From NCBI GenBank assembly GCA_002863045.1, contig PKDH01000066.1, positions 1 through 60,760 on the forward strand: a DNA stretch of 60,760 bases, given 5' to 3'. The translations under genes were made by a program, and so were the position numbers. This document shows, piece by piece, positions 9,419 through 18,614 of the stretch. Each line of letters opens with the position of its first letter. Position 1 is the stretch's first letter. The notes under the pieces are model-generated. The model was not told the DNA's origin. It did not search any database and saw nothing but the letters and a program-made list of their open reading frames with translations. Source of the stretch: Legionella sp. Lineage in GTDB: Bacteria > Pseudomonadota > Gammaproteobacteria > Legionellales > Legionellaceae.

Positions 9419-9438
9419 GCTGCCTTATTAAAGGCAGC
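9419..9438 (-). repeat. 8-bp stem-loop between ftsA and ftsZ
   Basis: GCTGCCTT at 9419-9426 pairs with AAGGCAGC at 9431-9438 around a 4-nt ATTA loop. It lies 26 nt upstream of the ftsZ start codon, inside the 75-bp ftsA-ftsZ gap. In the transcribed direction it is followed by an A/T-rich stretch without a pure U-run, so it is at most a weak terminator. It could set the ftsA:ftsZ expression ratio by processing, attenuation or occlusion of the ftsZ ribosome-binding site region. Confidence 0.6.
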
Positions 9439-9467
9439 TGTATATTTTTTGTTATTCAACGGTCACT

Positions 9468-10703
9468 CTAAAAATTCCCGTGAAACCATGCGCGCATGCG
9501 CGCCCAAACACTTTTGCTGTCAGCTAAAATGGGCATTGAATAATTTTGCTCATAAAGCTGTTGATAGCCATGTAGCAATAAACCCACACCTGTGGCAAGC
9601 GATGAGTTTTTTGCCTCATCTGCTAAACCTACCACGCCATGAGCCAAACCAATACGCACCGGCATTTCAAAACATATTTCCGCCAATTCAAGTGCTGCCT
9701 GCACGTTGGCGCCGCCGCCAGTAATCACCATGCCTGCTGGAATACGATGCTCAAAACCACTGCGACGTAATTCATTGCGTACCAAGCTAAACAATTCTTC
9801 ATATCGTGCTGAGACCACTTCTGATAACACCTTGGCCGATATTTTGCGCCCTGGGCGCTCATTAACCCCCATCACCTCAATCATTTCATGACCATTGGCT
9901 AAATCAGGCATGGCTGAAGCATATTGCACCTTGATAGCTTCAGCCGCTTTGGTTGGGGTGCGCAAGGCCATGGCAATATCATTGGTTACTTGGTCTCCTG
10001 CAATGGGGATAACGGCGGTATATTGAATAGCGCCTTCGGCAAAAACCGCAATATCCGTAGTGCCGCCGCCAATATCAATCACACACACACCCAATTCTTT
10101 TTCATCTTCGGTTAAAACGGCATGACTTGAAGCAAGTTGCTCTAAAATAATATCACTGACCTCAAGACCACAACGTCGCACACATTTGGCAATGTTTTGT
10201 GCCGCACTCACAGCCCCTGTGACAATATGCACACGTGCTTCTAGGCGCACACCGGCCATACCAATTGGCTCACGAATGCTGCCTTGGTTATCAATGATGA
10301 ACTCCTGAGGTAAAATATGCAGAATTTTTTGGTCAGCCGGGATAACAACGGCTTTGGCCGCGTCAATTACTCGCTCCACATCCACACTTGAAACTTCTTG
10401 CTCACGAATGGCCACAATACCATGCGAGTTTAGGCTGCGAATATGGCTACCGGCAATACCTGTATAAACCTTGCGCACATCACAGCCTGCTTTAAGTTCA
10501 GCTTCCTGGACGGCACGCTGAATAGACTGCACCGTCGCCTCAATGTCAACCACGACACCACGCTTTAGACCGCGCGATGGGTAGCGGCCCAAACCAATGA
10601 TATCGATGGTGCCATCGGTGGTGATTTCGCCAATCATGGCCACCACTTTGGAAGTTCCGATATCTAGAGCGGTAATGATATTTCGTTCAATTTTCTTAGC
10701 CAT
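9468..10703 (-). CDS. ftsA: Cell division actin homologue FtsA
   Basis: A 411-residue actin-like ATPase that tethers FtsZ to the membrane. Actin-fold motifs are visible: TALDIGTSKV near residue 11, IDIGGGTTDIAVF near 208, and VITGGGANVQ near 330. The C-terminal amphipathic membrane-targeting helix is present (SVWARMRAWFHGNF). Its start overlaps the end of ftsQ by 8 nt, indicating translational coupling. The size and domain content are normal. Confidence 0.97.
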   Translation of the reverse strand: MAKKIERNIITALDIGTSKVVAMIGEITTDGTIDIIGLGRYPSRGLKRGVVVDIEATVQSIQRAVQEAELKAGCDVRKVYTGIAGSHIRSLNSHGIVAIREQEVSSVDVERVIDAAKAVVIPADQKILHILPQEFIIDNQGSIREPIGMAGVRLEARVHIVTGAVSAAQNIAKCVRRCGLEVSDIILEQLASSHAVLTEDEKELGVCVIDIGGGTTDIAVFAEGAIQYTAVIPIAGDQVTNDIAMALRTPTKAAEAIKVQYASAMPDLANGHEMIEVMGVNERPGRKISAKVLSEVVSARYEELFSLVRNELRRSGFEHRIPAGMVITGGGANVQAALELAEICFEMPVRIGLAHGVVGLADEAKNSSLATGVGLLLHGYQQLYEQNYSMPILADSKSVWARMRAWFHGNF

Positions 10704-11442
10704 GGTTTTCTATCTCACTTTTCCATTTAACCGCCATACCATGCGGGTAGCGTAAATCAATATGGGTTATTTGTTGTGATTTACTGGCTAATATCGTGAC
10801 GTAAGCCTGACAAAACCGCTTAAGCCGCAGACTCAGTGGATATTTACCCAGATAAAGCACTGTGTTGTTGACCAACGTTAGCATCCATGCTCCGTTAGGA
10901 CGTTTGGTTAACGCCGAAGGTTTTAGTTGACACATTTTTAATATGTTACTCATTTTTTGATAAACTTGTAAGACTTCTTGATGATTATCAAGCGGGCCAT
11001 ACAAAAATGGCAAATTTTGTTCACGATCAAGCTGCGTGCCTTGACCAAATAGGTCGCCTTTAGTACTTAATAATGCTCCATTCCAATGGGCTATCGGCGT
11101 TTTCTCTTGTATGAAAATAGTCAATGTATCTGGCCAATGACGGGTCAACCTCACCTGTTCAATCCAATCTAGTGTCATTAGATGATGACCCATTTGACTT
11201 ATTGGTAAAAAAAAGAAACTTTTTTGCGTCAACGGTGTAAGAATGGTTTGAATTTGTTCGGAAGTAATATGGGTAAAAGTTGATTTAACTTTAATCACAC
11301 GCAACGGAAAACGCTGAGCATCGCTGATATAGAGATAGCCACCTAGCATGGTAAGCAACAAGCCTGTGATAAAACTTAGCATAAGCCTCTGCGTGGTTGC
11401 TTTATAAGTTGGCATCTGAACATGATTAGGCCGCTCATCCAT
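10696..11442 (-). CDS. ftsQ: Cell division protein FtsQ
   Basis: A 248-residue bitopic membrane protein of the divisome. A short cytoplasmic N-terminus is followed by one transmembrane segment (about residues 21-42). A POTRA-like domain comes next (LRVIKVKSTFTHITSEQIQTIL, then WIEQVRLTRHWPDTLTIFIQEKTPIAHW), and then the beta domain. FtsQ recruits FtsB and FtsL in the periplasm. It starts 7 nt after the ddl stop and overlaps ftsA, in the usual ddl-ftsQ-ftsA order. Confidence 0.93.
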   Translation of the reverse strand: MDERPNHVQMPTYKATTQRLMLSFITGLLLTMLGGYLYISDAQRFPLRVIKVKSTFTHITSEQIQTILTPLTQKSFFFLPISQMGHHLMTLDWIEQVRLTRHWPDTLTIFIQEKTPIAHWNGALLSTKGDLFGQGTQLDREQNLPFLYGPLDNHQEVLQVYQKMSNILKMCQLKPSALTKRPNGAWMLTLVNNTVLYLGKYPLSLRLKRFCQAYVTILASKSQQITHIDLRYPHGMAVKWKSEIENHG

Positions 11443-11449
11443 CGTCAGA

Positions 11450-12544
11450 TTATGAATAATGGGTGATAAGTTGCTGGCGCTTTTGATGATACATTTGCGC
11501 TAATTGAATTAATTCATCTAATAAATGGGCGTAGTCCATGTTTTTGGCCTGCCACAATAAAGGAAACATGCTCATAGGAGTAAAACCTGGTAGCGTATTA
11601 ATTTCATTAAAATATAAGGTTTGAGTTTGCTCATCAAAGAAAAAGTCAACGCGCGCCATACCACGACAACGCAAGCGCTTGAACACCGCTAACGCTGCAT
11701 CTTGTACCGCTTGCATCATTTTTTTACTACCAACGGCTGGTATAACAAGCTCGGTTGTTTGGTGGTCAATATATTTGGCTGAATAAGAATAAAAACCATC
11801 TTGATGGGTTACCACGACCTCGCCCACACAACTTACCAAGGGGTGGGCAATATCTGCGGTATTATCTAAGATGGCTACTTCAAGCTCACGGCCTTTAACC
11901 GCTTGCTCAATTAAAATGGTGTGATCAAACTTAAAAGCATCTGTCACAGCATATGCGAGCTCATCAAGATTATAAACTTTATGAATGCCAACACTTGAAC
12001 CAGATGAACAAGGCTTGACAAAAAGAGGCCAACCAAATTGAGCCACAGCGAGCTTACAAATGTGCTGTTGGTCTTGCGCGCTTAGCGTATGATTTAACAC
12101 TTTATAAGGCGCTGATAACAGCCCATCTACACATGCTACCCGCCTGGCAAAATCTTTATCCATTCCCATGGCTGAGGCCATAACATCACATCCAACATAC
12201 GCCACATTTGCCAACTCCAGTAATCCTTGCAGACAACCATCTTCATACAAACGACCATGCACCATAGGCCATACTACATCGGTATTTAATACAAGATGAC
12301 CATCCTCAACAAGGCTTGAAAGATGGCGTGATTGCGCTGTTTTAACCGGCAAAGCCTCGGTATAAGTTAGAAGCGTTTGATAATCATTTAGATACAAATG
12401 ACCATCTTTTGTCATGCCAACCGGCATAATATGGTAACGTGCTGGGTTTAGATGTTTTAATACAGCTTGTGCTGAGACCAATGAAATTTCATGTTCACCC
12501 GATTTTCCGCCATAAAGCAACATAAGATTTATTTTTGCACTCAT
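11450..12544 (-). CDS. ddl: D-alanine--D-alanine ligase
   Basis: A 364-residue ATP-grasp enzyme that makes the D-Ala-D-Ala dipeptide added by MurF. It begins with the Ddl signature LYGGKSGEHEISLVSA. The grasp domain shows FVKPCSSGSSVGIHKV near residue 176. The C-terminal metal- and substrate-binding segment ARVDFFFDEQTQTLYFNEINTLPGFTPMSM is complete. The start overlaps the murB stop by 4 nt (ATGA). The length fits the longer DdlA-like class. Confidence 0.96.
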   Translation of the reverse strand: MSAKINLMLLYGGKSGEHEISLVSAQAVLKHLNPARYHIMPVGMTKDGHLYLNDYQTLLTYTEALPVKTAQSRHLSSLVEDGHLVLNTDVVWPMVHGRLYEDGCLQGLLELANVAYVGCDVMASAMGMDKDFARRVACVDGLLSAPYKVLNHTLSAQDQQHICKLAVAQFGWPLFVKPCSSGSSVGIHKVYNLDELAYAVTDAFKFDHTILIEQAVKGRELEVAILDNTADIAHPLVSCVGEVVVTHQDGFYSYSAKYIDHQTTELVIPAVGSKKMMQAVQDAALAVFKRLRCRGMARVDFFFDEQTQTLYFNEINTLPGFTPMSMFPLLWQAKNMDYAHLLDELIQLAQMYHQKRQQLITHYS

Positions 12545-13446
12545 GTTTTTTCCCCCAGCATATGCACCTCATGGGTTAAATCAACCTGAGTTTGACGCTT
12601 TACTTCATCTTTAACCAAATAAATTAAATTTTCGATATCAAGCGCGCTGGCTTCGCCTTCGTTAATAATAAAATTGGCGTGCTTATCTGACACAAACGCA
12701 CCGCCAAGGCGCCTGCCCTTAAGGCCACAAGATTCAATCAATTTCGCCGCAAATTGATTGGGTGGGTTACGAAAAACTGATCCGCAATTGTGTTGACTGG
12801 TAGGTTGTGTGGCGGCGCGATGTGCTAATAATTGTTTAATTTTGGCCAAAGAGGTTGGTTTATCACCAAATGGTAGGCAACAGGTGGCCGCCACAAACCA
12901 TTCATCCGCATCTAACCCATTGACTTCACGATAACCAATCTCAAAAGCCGCTTTGGGACGTGTGCGCGTGATGCCTTGACGGTCAATGGTTTGAACTTCG
13001 ACCACATAATTCCATGTTTCATCATTAAAGCAGCCAGCATTCATACGTAAGGCGCCGCCCATCGTTCCTGGAATACCTGCCCAAAACTCAGCCCCGGCCA
13101 AATGCTGTCTTGCACAAAAGCGTGCCATGGTCGCACATGACACGCCTGCTTCAACATACACTAAATTTGGCGCTATTAAAGATAATTCTTTAAGGCAATT
13201 TTGCGTCACAATCACCGTTCCTTTGATGCCTTTATCACGAATTAAGGCATTGCTACCAAGCCCTAACCAATAAATTGGCTCATCGACTGGCAAAGACTTA
13301 AGAAACGCTTTTACATCAGCAATATCATGCGGCTTATACAAAGTAGTGGCACAACCACCTACCCGCCAGGTGGTATAAGCTGCCAGTGGCGCGTTTTGCA
13401 GGAGTTGACCGGCAAACATTGGGGGTGTTGGTGCACTTATCATCAT
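12541..13446 (-). CDS. murB: UDP-N-acetylenolpyruvoylglucosamine reductase MurB
   Basis: A 301-residue FAD enzyme that reduces UDP-GlcNAc-enolpyruvate to UDP-MurNAc. The FAD-binding start TTWRVGGCA is near residue 25, LGLGSNALIRD near 60, and GIPGTMGGALRMNAGC near 122. The catalytic serine segment CGSVFRNP is near 221. It is a short type II MurB, resembling that of many non-enteric bacteria. The start codon overlaps the murC stop (ATGA), and the stop overlaps ddl in the same way, so the three genes are translationally coupled. Confidence 0.96.
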   Translation of the reverse strand: MMISAPTPPMFAGQLLQNAPLAAYTTWRVGGCATTLYKPHDIADVKAFLKSLPVDEPIYWLGLGSNALIRDKGIKGTVIVTQNCLKELSLIAPNLVYVEAGVSCATMARFCARQHLAGAEFWAGIPGTMGGALRMNAGCFNDETWNYVVEVQTIDRQGITRTRPKAAFEIGYREVNGLDADEWFVAATCCLPFGDKPTSLAKIKQLLAHRAATQPTSQHNCGSVFRNPPNQFAAKLIESCGLKGRRLGGAFVSDKHANFIINEGEASALDIENLIYLVKDEVKRQTQVDLTHEVHMLGEKT

Positions 13447-14864
13447 GCCACAACCTCGCTTAACGTTAATAAATTAAGTGCCAGCTGCCCAACATTTCCC
13501 GCGCCTTGCATTAAAATAACGTCGTTGTCGCCGACGGCTTGATTTAAATTATCGAATAAGTTTTTTTCAGTCACCAAACGAGCATTTGGTAGCTTTTTGG
13601 TAATTTGGGTTAATAATGTCTGACTTGAAACACCAGGTATCGGACACTCCCCTGCCGAATAAACCTCTAATAATAATAATTCATCGGCAAGACTCAACGC
13701 TTTGACAAATTGCGCAAATAGCGATTGGGTACGCGTATACCGATGTGGCTGAAATACATGAATTAAACGTTTATCTGGCCACACTTGACGAAATGCATGA
13801 ATAGTTGAGGTAATCTCTTGTGGATGATGGCCATAATCATCAATAACCATCGCGCATCCTTTATCAAAGCGTTTTTCCCCTAAAATTTGAAAGCGCCGAC
13901 CTACGCCTTGAAAATGCTGTAAGCCGCGCTTAATCGCCTCATCCTCAATGCCTAATTCTGTCGCAATGGCAATGGCCGCAAGTGCATTTAATACGTTATG
14001 CCGCCCAGGACACTGAAATAAAATAGGCAGGGGTTTAAATGGCTTAGGTCGCATCACCGTAAATGAGCTAATTAATCCTGTTTGCTGCCAATTAATGGCA
14101 CGATATTGCGCGGCTGCCACAAACCCATAGGTGCGCGTTGGACGCTCAATAGCAGGTAAAATACGCTGAATTTCATCATCTTCTAGACACACCACCGCCA
14201 AACCATAAAAAGGTAAATGATGCAAAAATTCTATGAACGTATCGCGCAAAGTAGCTAAATTACCGCCATAAGTCTCCATATGGTCGCAATCAATATTAGT
14301 CACCACCGCCATCATCGGCTTTAAGTATAAAAAAGATGCATCACTTTCATCTGCTTCGGCAACAAAATAGGCAGATTTTCCCAACTGTGCATGGCTGTTA
14401 CAGTGGTTTAATTTACCCCCAATCACAAAACTTGGATCTAAGCCGCCCTCAGCCAACAAACTGCTTACAAGACTTGTGGTAGTGGTTTTGCCATGCGTAC
14501 CAGCGATGGCAATACCCTGGCGAAAACGCATGAGTTCGGCTAACATGGCCGCACGTGGAATGACTGGAATTAAGGCATGTCTGGCGGCAATTATCTCAGG
14601 ATTATCTTCTTTGATAGCAGTAGAGCGTACCACGACATCGGCGGTGTGAATGTGTTCAGCCGCGTGCCCTATATAAATCACCACGCCTAATTGCCGCAAA
14701 GCCTCAGTGGCACGATTATTTTGTAAATCTGAGCCGGTAATGGTATACCCTTCATTGTGCAATACTTGCGCAATACCACACATTCCCACGCCACCTATAC
14801 CAACAAAATGAATATGCTCAACCCGCCCCATCCGTGGCGAAAGAAAAGGTTCCATAGTTGTCAC
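13443..14864 (-). CDS. murC: UDP-N-acetylmuramate--L-alanine ligase MurC
   Basis: A 473-residue Mur ligase. I choose the GTG at 14864 as the start because AGGGGA lies 5 nt before it. The longer open frame up to 14993 would run over 100 nt into ftsW and add a cysteine-rich, non-homologous N-terminus. The Rossmann start HFVGIGGVGMCGIAQ is near residue 18, the ATP loop GTHGKTTTTS near 122, and the C-terminal HPQE and FQPHRYTRT motifs are present. It ligates L-Ala to UDP-MurNAc. murG, which usually lies between ftsW and murC, is absent. Confidence 0.95.
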   Translation of the reverse strand: MTTMEPFLSPRMGRVEHIHFVGIGGVGMCGIAQVLHNEGYTITGSDLQNNRATEALRQLGVVIYIGHAAEHIHTADVVVRSTAIKEDNPEIIAARHALIPVIPRAAMLAELMRFRQGIAIAGTHGKTTTTSLVSSLLAEGGLDPSFVIGGKLNHCNSHAQLGKSAYFVAEADESDASFLYLKPMMAVVTNIDCDHMETYGGNLATLRDTFIEFLHHLPFYGLAVVCLEDDEIQRILPAIERPTRTYGFVAAAQYRAINWQQTGLISSFTVMRPKPFKPLPILFQCPGRHNVLNALAAIAIATELGIEDEAIKRGLQHFQGVGRRFQILGEKRFDKGCAMVIDDYGHHPQEITSTIHAFRQVWPDKRLIHVFQPHRYTRTQSLFAQFVKALSLADELLLLEVYSAGECPIPGVSSQTLLTQITKKLPNARLVTEKNLFDNLNQAVGDNDVILMQGAGNVGQLALNLLTLSEVVA

Positions 14865-14889
14865 AAAGTTCCCCTTAAAAGTTAATGTG

Positions 14890-16077
14890 CTATGACGGCA
14901 CGCGCAGTCCAAGCATTTGCCAGCGATTTTCATAATCAATTCGCAGCAATAAAGCCAACACAATACAATTGACGACCATACTCGCGCCGCCATAACTTAG
15001 CATCGGCAGCGTCAATCCCTTAGTTGGCAGCAAACCTGTGTTAACGCCCATATTGATGGCAGCTTGTACACCTAGCCAACATGTTAAGCCATATGCCGTA
15101 TAACAAGAAAACAGTCTTGACAAATTAAAGGCGGTTAAACCAATCATTAAACCTCTAAATACTAATACACTATATAAAACTAACACAACCAATACCCCGA
15201 TTAAACCCAATTCTTCAGCCAATACCGCAAACAAAAAATCGGTATGTGCTTCTGGCAGATAAGCCAGTTTTTGAATACTCTCGCCCAAGCCAACACCCAT
15301 AGCTCCGCCGCGCCCAAACGCAATGAGTGATTGGGTTAATTGATAGCCACTATTAAATTGATCAGCCCAGGGATTTAAAAAAGCGGTTAATCGCGCAACT
15401 CGATAAGGCGAAGACACGGCAATTAACGCCAGCGCCCCTACCGCAAATAAAAGCAATATCAGATAATATCGCCATTTAACGCCAGCCAAAAAAAGCATGC
15501 TCATAGTGGTACTGACTATGACCACGGTGGCGCCAAAATCAGGTTCGCGTAAAAGCAATATACCCACTACACCCAGTACCAGCATGGGTTTAATAAACCC
15601 TAAGACCGATTGATTCATGGTATGCTGTTGACGAACTAAATAGCCCGCGGTATAGAAAATCATGGTCAATTTCGCTAATTCAGACACTTGAATACCAATA
15701 GGTCCTAGAGCCAACCATCGGCGACTGCCATTCACCACTTTACCAATACCTGGCACAAGCACGATGACTAAAAAAAACAGACACAAAAACAACAAAGGCA
15801 CACTAAAGCGTTGCCAAAAGCGCATATCAATACGCATCACCACCAAGGCCACCAGCAAACCGATGCTTAAATACACACTTTGCCTTATCAAAAAATAAAA
15901 TGGCTGCTGAAAATAATGATTCGCAATCATCACTGAGCTTGAGGCGACCATCATCAACCCGATGATTAATAAACCCATAACGGCTAGGAGCAACCATTTA
16001 TCATATAATGCCAAAGGCATAAAAGAATTTGACACATAAGCTGGCGTCGCCTTTTTTCTAGACATGCCTTTTTTCAC
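14890..16077 (-). CDS. ftsW: SEDS peptidoglycan glycosyltransferase FtsW
   Basis: A 395-residue polytopic membrane protein with about ten hydrophobic segments. SEDS signatures are visible: GSRRWLALGPIGIQVSELAKL near residue 116, the catalytic-aspartate region PEAHTDFLFAVLAEELG near 285, and LPTKGLTLPMLSYGGASM near 352. FtsW polymerises septal glycan with FtsI. The GTG start lies in a GTGA overlap with the murD stop. A 25-nt gap separates it from murC. Confidence 0.96.
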   Translation of the reverse strand: MKKGMSRKKATPAYVSNSFMPLALYDKWLLLAVMGLLIIGLMMVASSSVMIANHYFQQPFYFLIRQSVYLSIGLLVALVVMRIDMRFWQRFSVPLLFLCLFFLVIVLVPGIGKVVNGSRRWLALGPIGIQVSELAKLTMIFYTAGYLVRQQHTMNQSVLGFIKPMLVLGVVGILLLREPDFGATVVIVSTTMSMLFLAGVKWRYYLILLLFAVGALALIAVSSPYRVARLTAFLNPWADQFNSGYQLTQSLIAFGRGGAMGVGLGESIQKLAYLPEAHTDFLFAVLAEELGLIGVLVVLVLYSVLVFRGLMIGLTAFNLSRLFSCYTAYGLTCWLGVQAAINMGVNTGLLPTKGLTLPMLSYGGASMVVNCIVLALLLRIDYENRWQMLGLRVPS

Positions 16078-17414
16078 AATTGCACAACCTGCTGACTAAA
16101 CACTTCACCGCGATGATTAAAATCGCGAAACATATCTTGGCTCGCACAAGCTGGTGATAACAGCACCACATCCAAGGCTCGAGCTTGCTCGTATGCCGTA
16201 AAAACCGCCTCTTCAAGGCTTGCAACATAGGTGACTTTGACCACATCTTTTAAGGCTTCGGCAATCATAGAACCATCAGCGCCTAACACCAAAACACTTC
16301 GCACAAACTGTCGCACCACTGGTTTTAATTGCGTAAAATCAGCATTCTTGCCAAGCCCGCCAGCAATTAAAATAATACGACCGCTAATACTCTCCCCAAT
16401 GCCCATGATGGCCGAAAAAGTCGCCCCCACGTTGGTGCCTTTTGAATCATTGACCCAGCGAACACCATTTAGGGTACGCACCCATTGACAACGATGGGGT
16501 AGTCCTTTGAATTTAGCAATTGCCTGCAAGATGATAGGGCGTGATACATGCATGGCTTGCGCCATGGCACAAGCTGTCAACACATTTAACCAGTTATGAC
16601 GACCTTGTAGAGTTAATTGAGCCGTATCCAGTAATTTATGATGCCCCCAGGCAAGATAGGTGGTGTGATGTTCAGTGATAAGCCCCCATTGCCCTAAAGC
16701 AGGCGTGCTTAACCCAACACTTGTGGTATGGGCATGAGTATATGGGCTGTGGGTATGTTCATCTTCGCGGTTATATACCACATGACAAGCGTGGTGATAA
16801 ACACGCTGCTTGGCTTTTTGGTAAGCATCAAATGTACCATGCCTATCCAGATGGTCTGGGGTGATGTTTAATATACCCGCAACCTTTGCCTTTAAAGTAT
16901 GCGTAAGTTCTAACTGAAAGCTAGACAGCTCAAGCACCCACGCATCATAAGAAATATCATCATCAAGAAGGGTTAATACCGGCACACCAATATTGCCCGC
17001 CACAGCGACTTTCAAACCAGCATGCTTTAATATCTCCCCCACCAGGGTGGTCACGGTTGATTTGCCATTGGTACCCGTGATGGCCACAATGGGTGCATCA
17101 ATATGAGCTATCAAGCAATCAATATCACTTTTAAGGGGTATGGCATGGTGTTGCATAGCTTTGATAAAAGCATGGTCAAGCGGCACACCAGGACTTACGA
17201 TGACCGCTGTAATTTTAGGATAAAGTGATGCCGGCATATGGCTTAAAAAAACCGGTATGTCTGGATAATCGTGTGATAAGATGGCTTGATTGAGCGTATC
17301 GCGCGTATCAAAAAAAACAAAAGGCTGATTACGGCGGGTTAGAAAAGCGGCCACTGCCAAACCTGTTTGGCCAATGCCGGCAATCACATAAAAAGGGTTA
17401 GTTAATAAGCTCAT
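16074..17414 (-). CDS. murD: UDP-N-acetylmuramoylalanine--D-glutamate ligase MurD
   Basis: A 446-residue Mur ligase that adds D-Glu to UDP-MurNAc-L-Ala. The N-terminal nucleotide-binding start YVIAGIGQTGLAVAAFL is near residue 10, and the ATP loop ITGTNGKSTVTTLVG near 110. NDSKGTNVGAT is near 318, and the C-terminal LSPACASQDMF near 420. AGGG lies upstream of the ATG. It follows mraY by 10 nt and overlaps ftsW. Confidence 0.96.
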   Translation of the reverse strand: MSLLTNPFYVIAGIGQTGLAVAAFLTRRNQPFVFFDTRDTLNQAILSHDYPDIPVFLSHMPASLYPKITAVIVSPGVPLDHAFIKAMQHHAIPLKSDIDCLIAHIDAPIVAITGTNGKSTVTTLVGEILKHAGLKVAVAGNIGVPVLTLLDDDISYDAWVLELSSFQLELTHTLKAKVAGILNITPDHLDRHGTFDAYQKAKQRVYHHACHVVYNREDEHTHSPYTHAHTTSVGLSTPALGQWGLITEHHTTYLAWGHHKLLDTAQLTLQGRHNWLNVLTACAMAQAMHVSRPIILQAIAKFKGLPHRCQWVRTLNGVRWVNDSKGTNVGATFSAIMGIGESISGRIILIAGGLGKNADFTQLKPVVRQFVRSVLVLGADGSMIAEALKDVVKVTYVASLEEAVFTAYEQARALDVVLLSPACASQDMFRDFNHRGEVFSQQVVQL

Positions 17415-17424
17415 TTTGATAACC

Positions 17425-18510
17425 CTAACGCAGCTTTAAGGTGGCCAAGCCACACAATACAAACACCACAGTCATAATCCAAAAGCGCACAATCACTTTA
17501 GGCTCAGCCCAGCCTTTTAGTTCGAAATGATGGTGAATAGGCGCCATACGAAACAAGCGCTTGCCTTTGGTCACTTTGAAATACCCTACTTGTAAAATCA
17601 CCGATAATGTTTCAAGCACAAACAAGCCACCCATGATTAAAAGCACCAATTCTTGTCGAATGATAATGGCCACAATGCCAAGCGCTCCACCTAAAGCAAG
17701 CGAGCCAACATCGCCCATAAAAACTTGGGCAGGATAGGTGTTATACCAAAGAAAGCCCAAACCACCGCCTACAATAGAAGCACAAAAAATAGTTAGCTCC
17801 TCACTATTGGCCACAAAAGGAATTGCCAAATAATGAGCATACACCCCATTACTGCACGCATAAGCGAAAATACCCAAAGCACCAGCCACCATGGCAATTG
17901 GCATGATGGCTAAGCCATCTAAGCCATCGGTTAAATTAACCGCATTACTGCTGCCAACCAAAACAAAATAGGCCAGCAATGGAAATAACACACCTAAATC
18001 AAGCAGTGTATGTTTTAAAAAAGGAATGGCTAATTTGTGTGCCAATGGCAATGTTGCACTTTGCATCAAATAGGCAATTGCAATAACAGCGACCACTGAC
18101 TGCCAGCTGTATTTCCAAGTGCCTGACAAACCCTTGGCATTTTTTTGCACAACTTTACGATAATCATCGACCCACCCTATGACCCCAAAGCCAAGGGTCA
18201 CTAATAATGCCACCCATAAAGCCGGCTCAGTTAAACGCCCCCATAACAAACAACTGGCCATCATACTGATTAAAATAATAATGCCACCCATGGTCGGCGT
18301 ACCGGCTTTTGATAGATGCGAAGCCGGGCCATCATCACGCACCACCTGCCCCATTTGCATGCCTTTTAACCAACGAATCAACCAAGGCCCGCAGCATAAC
18401 CCGATTAATAATGCCGTCAATGCAGCAAGAATGGAACGAAAAGTTAAATATTGAAACACGCGAAATGCGTGAAAATGTCCTTGTATAAGTTGCGTGAGCC
18501 AATAAAGCAT
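17425..18510 (-). CDS. mraY: Phospho-N-acetylmuramoyl-pentapeptide transferase MraY
   Basis: A 361-residue polytopic membrane enzyme that makes lipid I. It starts with ATG preceded by GAGGA. The family signatures are present: MGGIIIL near residue 74, [19 protein letters not shown] near 110, [10 protein letters not shown] near 192, [13 protein letters not shown] near 264, and the histidine-rich [15 protein letters not shown] near 320. The length equals the E. coli enzyme. The 104-bp gap to murF holds no ORF. Confidence 0.97.
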   Translation of the reverse strand: MLYWLTQLIQGHFHAFRVFQYLTFRSILAALTALLIGLCCGPWLIRWLKGMQMGQVVRDDGPASHLSKAGTPTMGGIIILISMMASCLLWGRLTEPALWVALLVTLGFGVIGWVDDYRKVVQKNAKGLSGTWKYSWQSVVAVIAIAYLMQSATLPLAHKLAIPFLKHTLLDLGVLFPLLAYFVLVGSSNAVNLTDGLDGLAIMPIAMVAGALGIFAYACSNGVYAHYLAIPFVANSEELTIFCASIVGGGLGFLWYNTYPAQVFMGDVGSLALGGALGIVAIIIRQELVLLIMGGLFVLETLSVILQVGYFKVTKGKRLFRMAPIHHHFELKGWAEPKVIVRFWIMTVVFVLCGLATLKLR

Positions 18511-18614
18511 GATGCTATCCTCTATGAAAACCCGTGATATTTTTAACTTAAAAAACGGCTTATCGTTTAAAGCGCTTGTGAGCCAAACGGGCGGCTAGCA
18601 TATCATATCTTGGG

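Noticed and set aside
14865..14993. N-terminal extension of murC into ftsW
   Set aside because: It would overlap ftsW by more than 100 nt and add non-homologous residues; the GTG at 14864 has a good ribosome-binding site and gives the normal MurC start.
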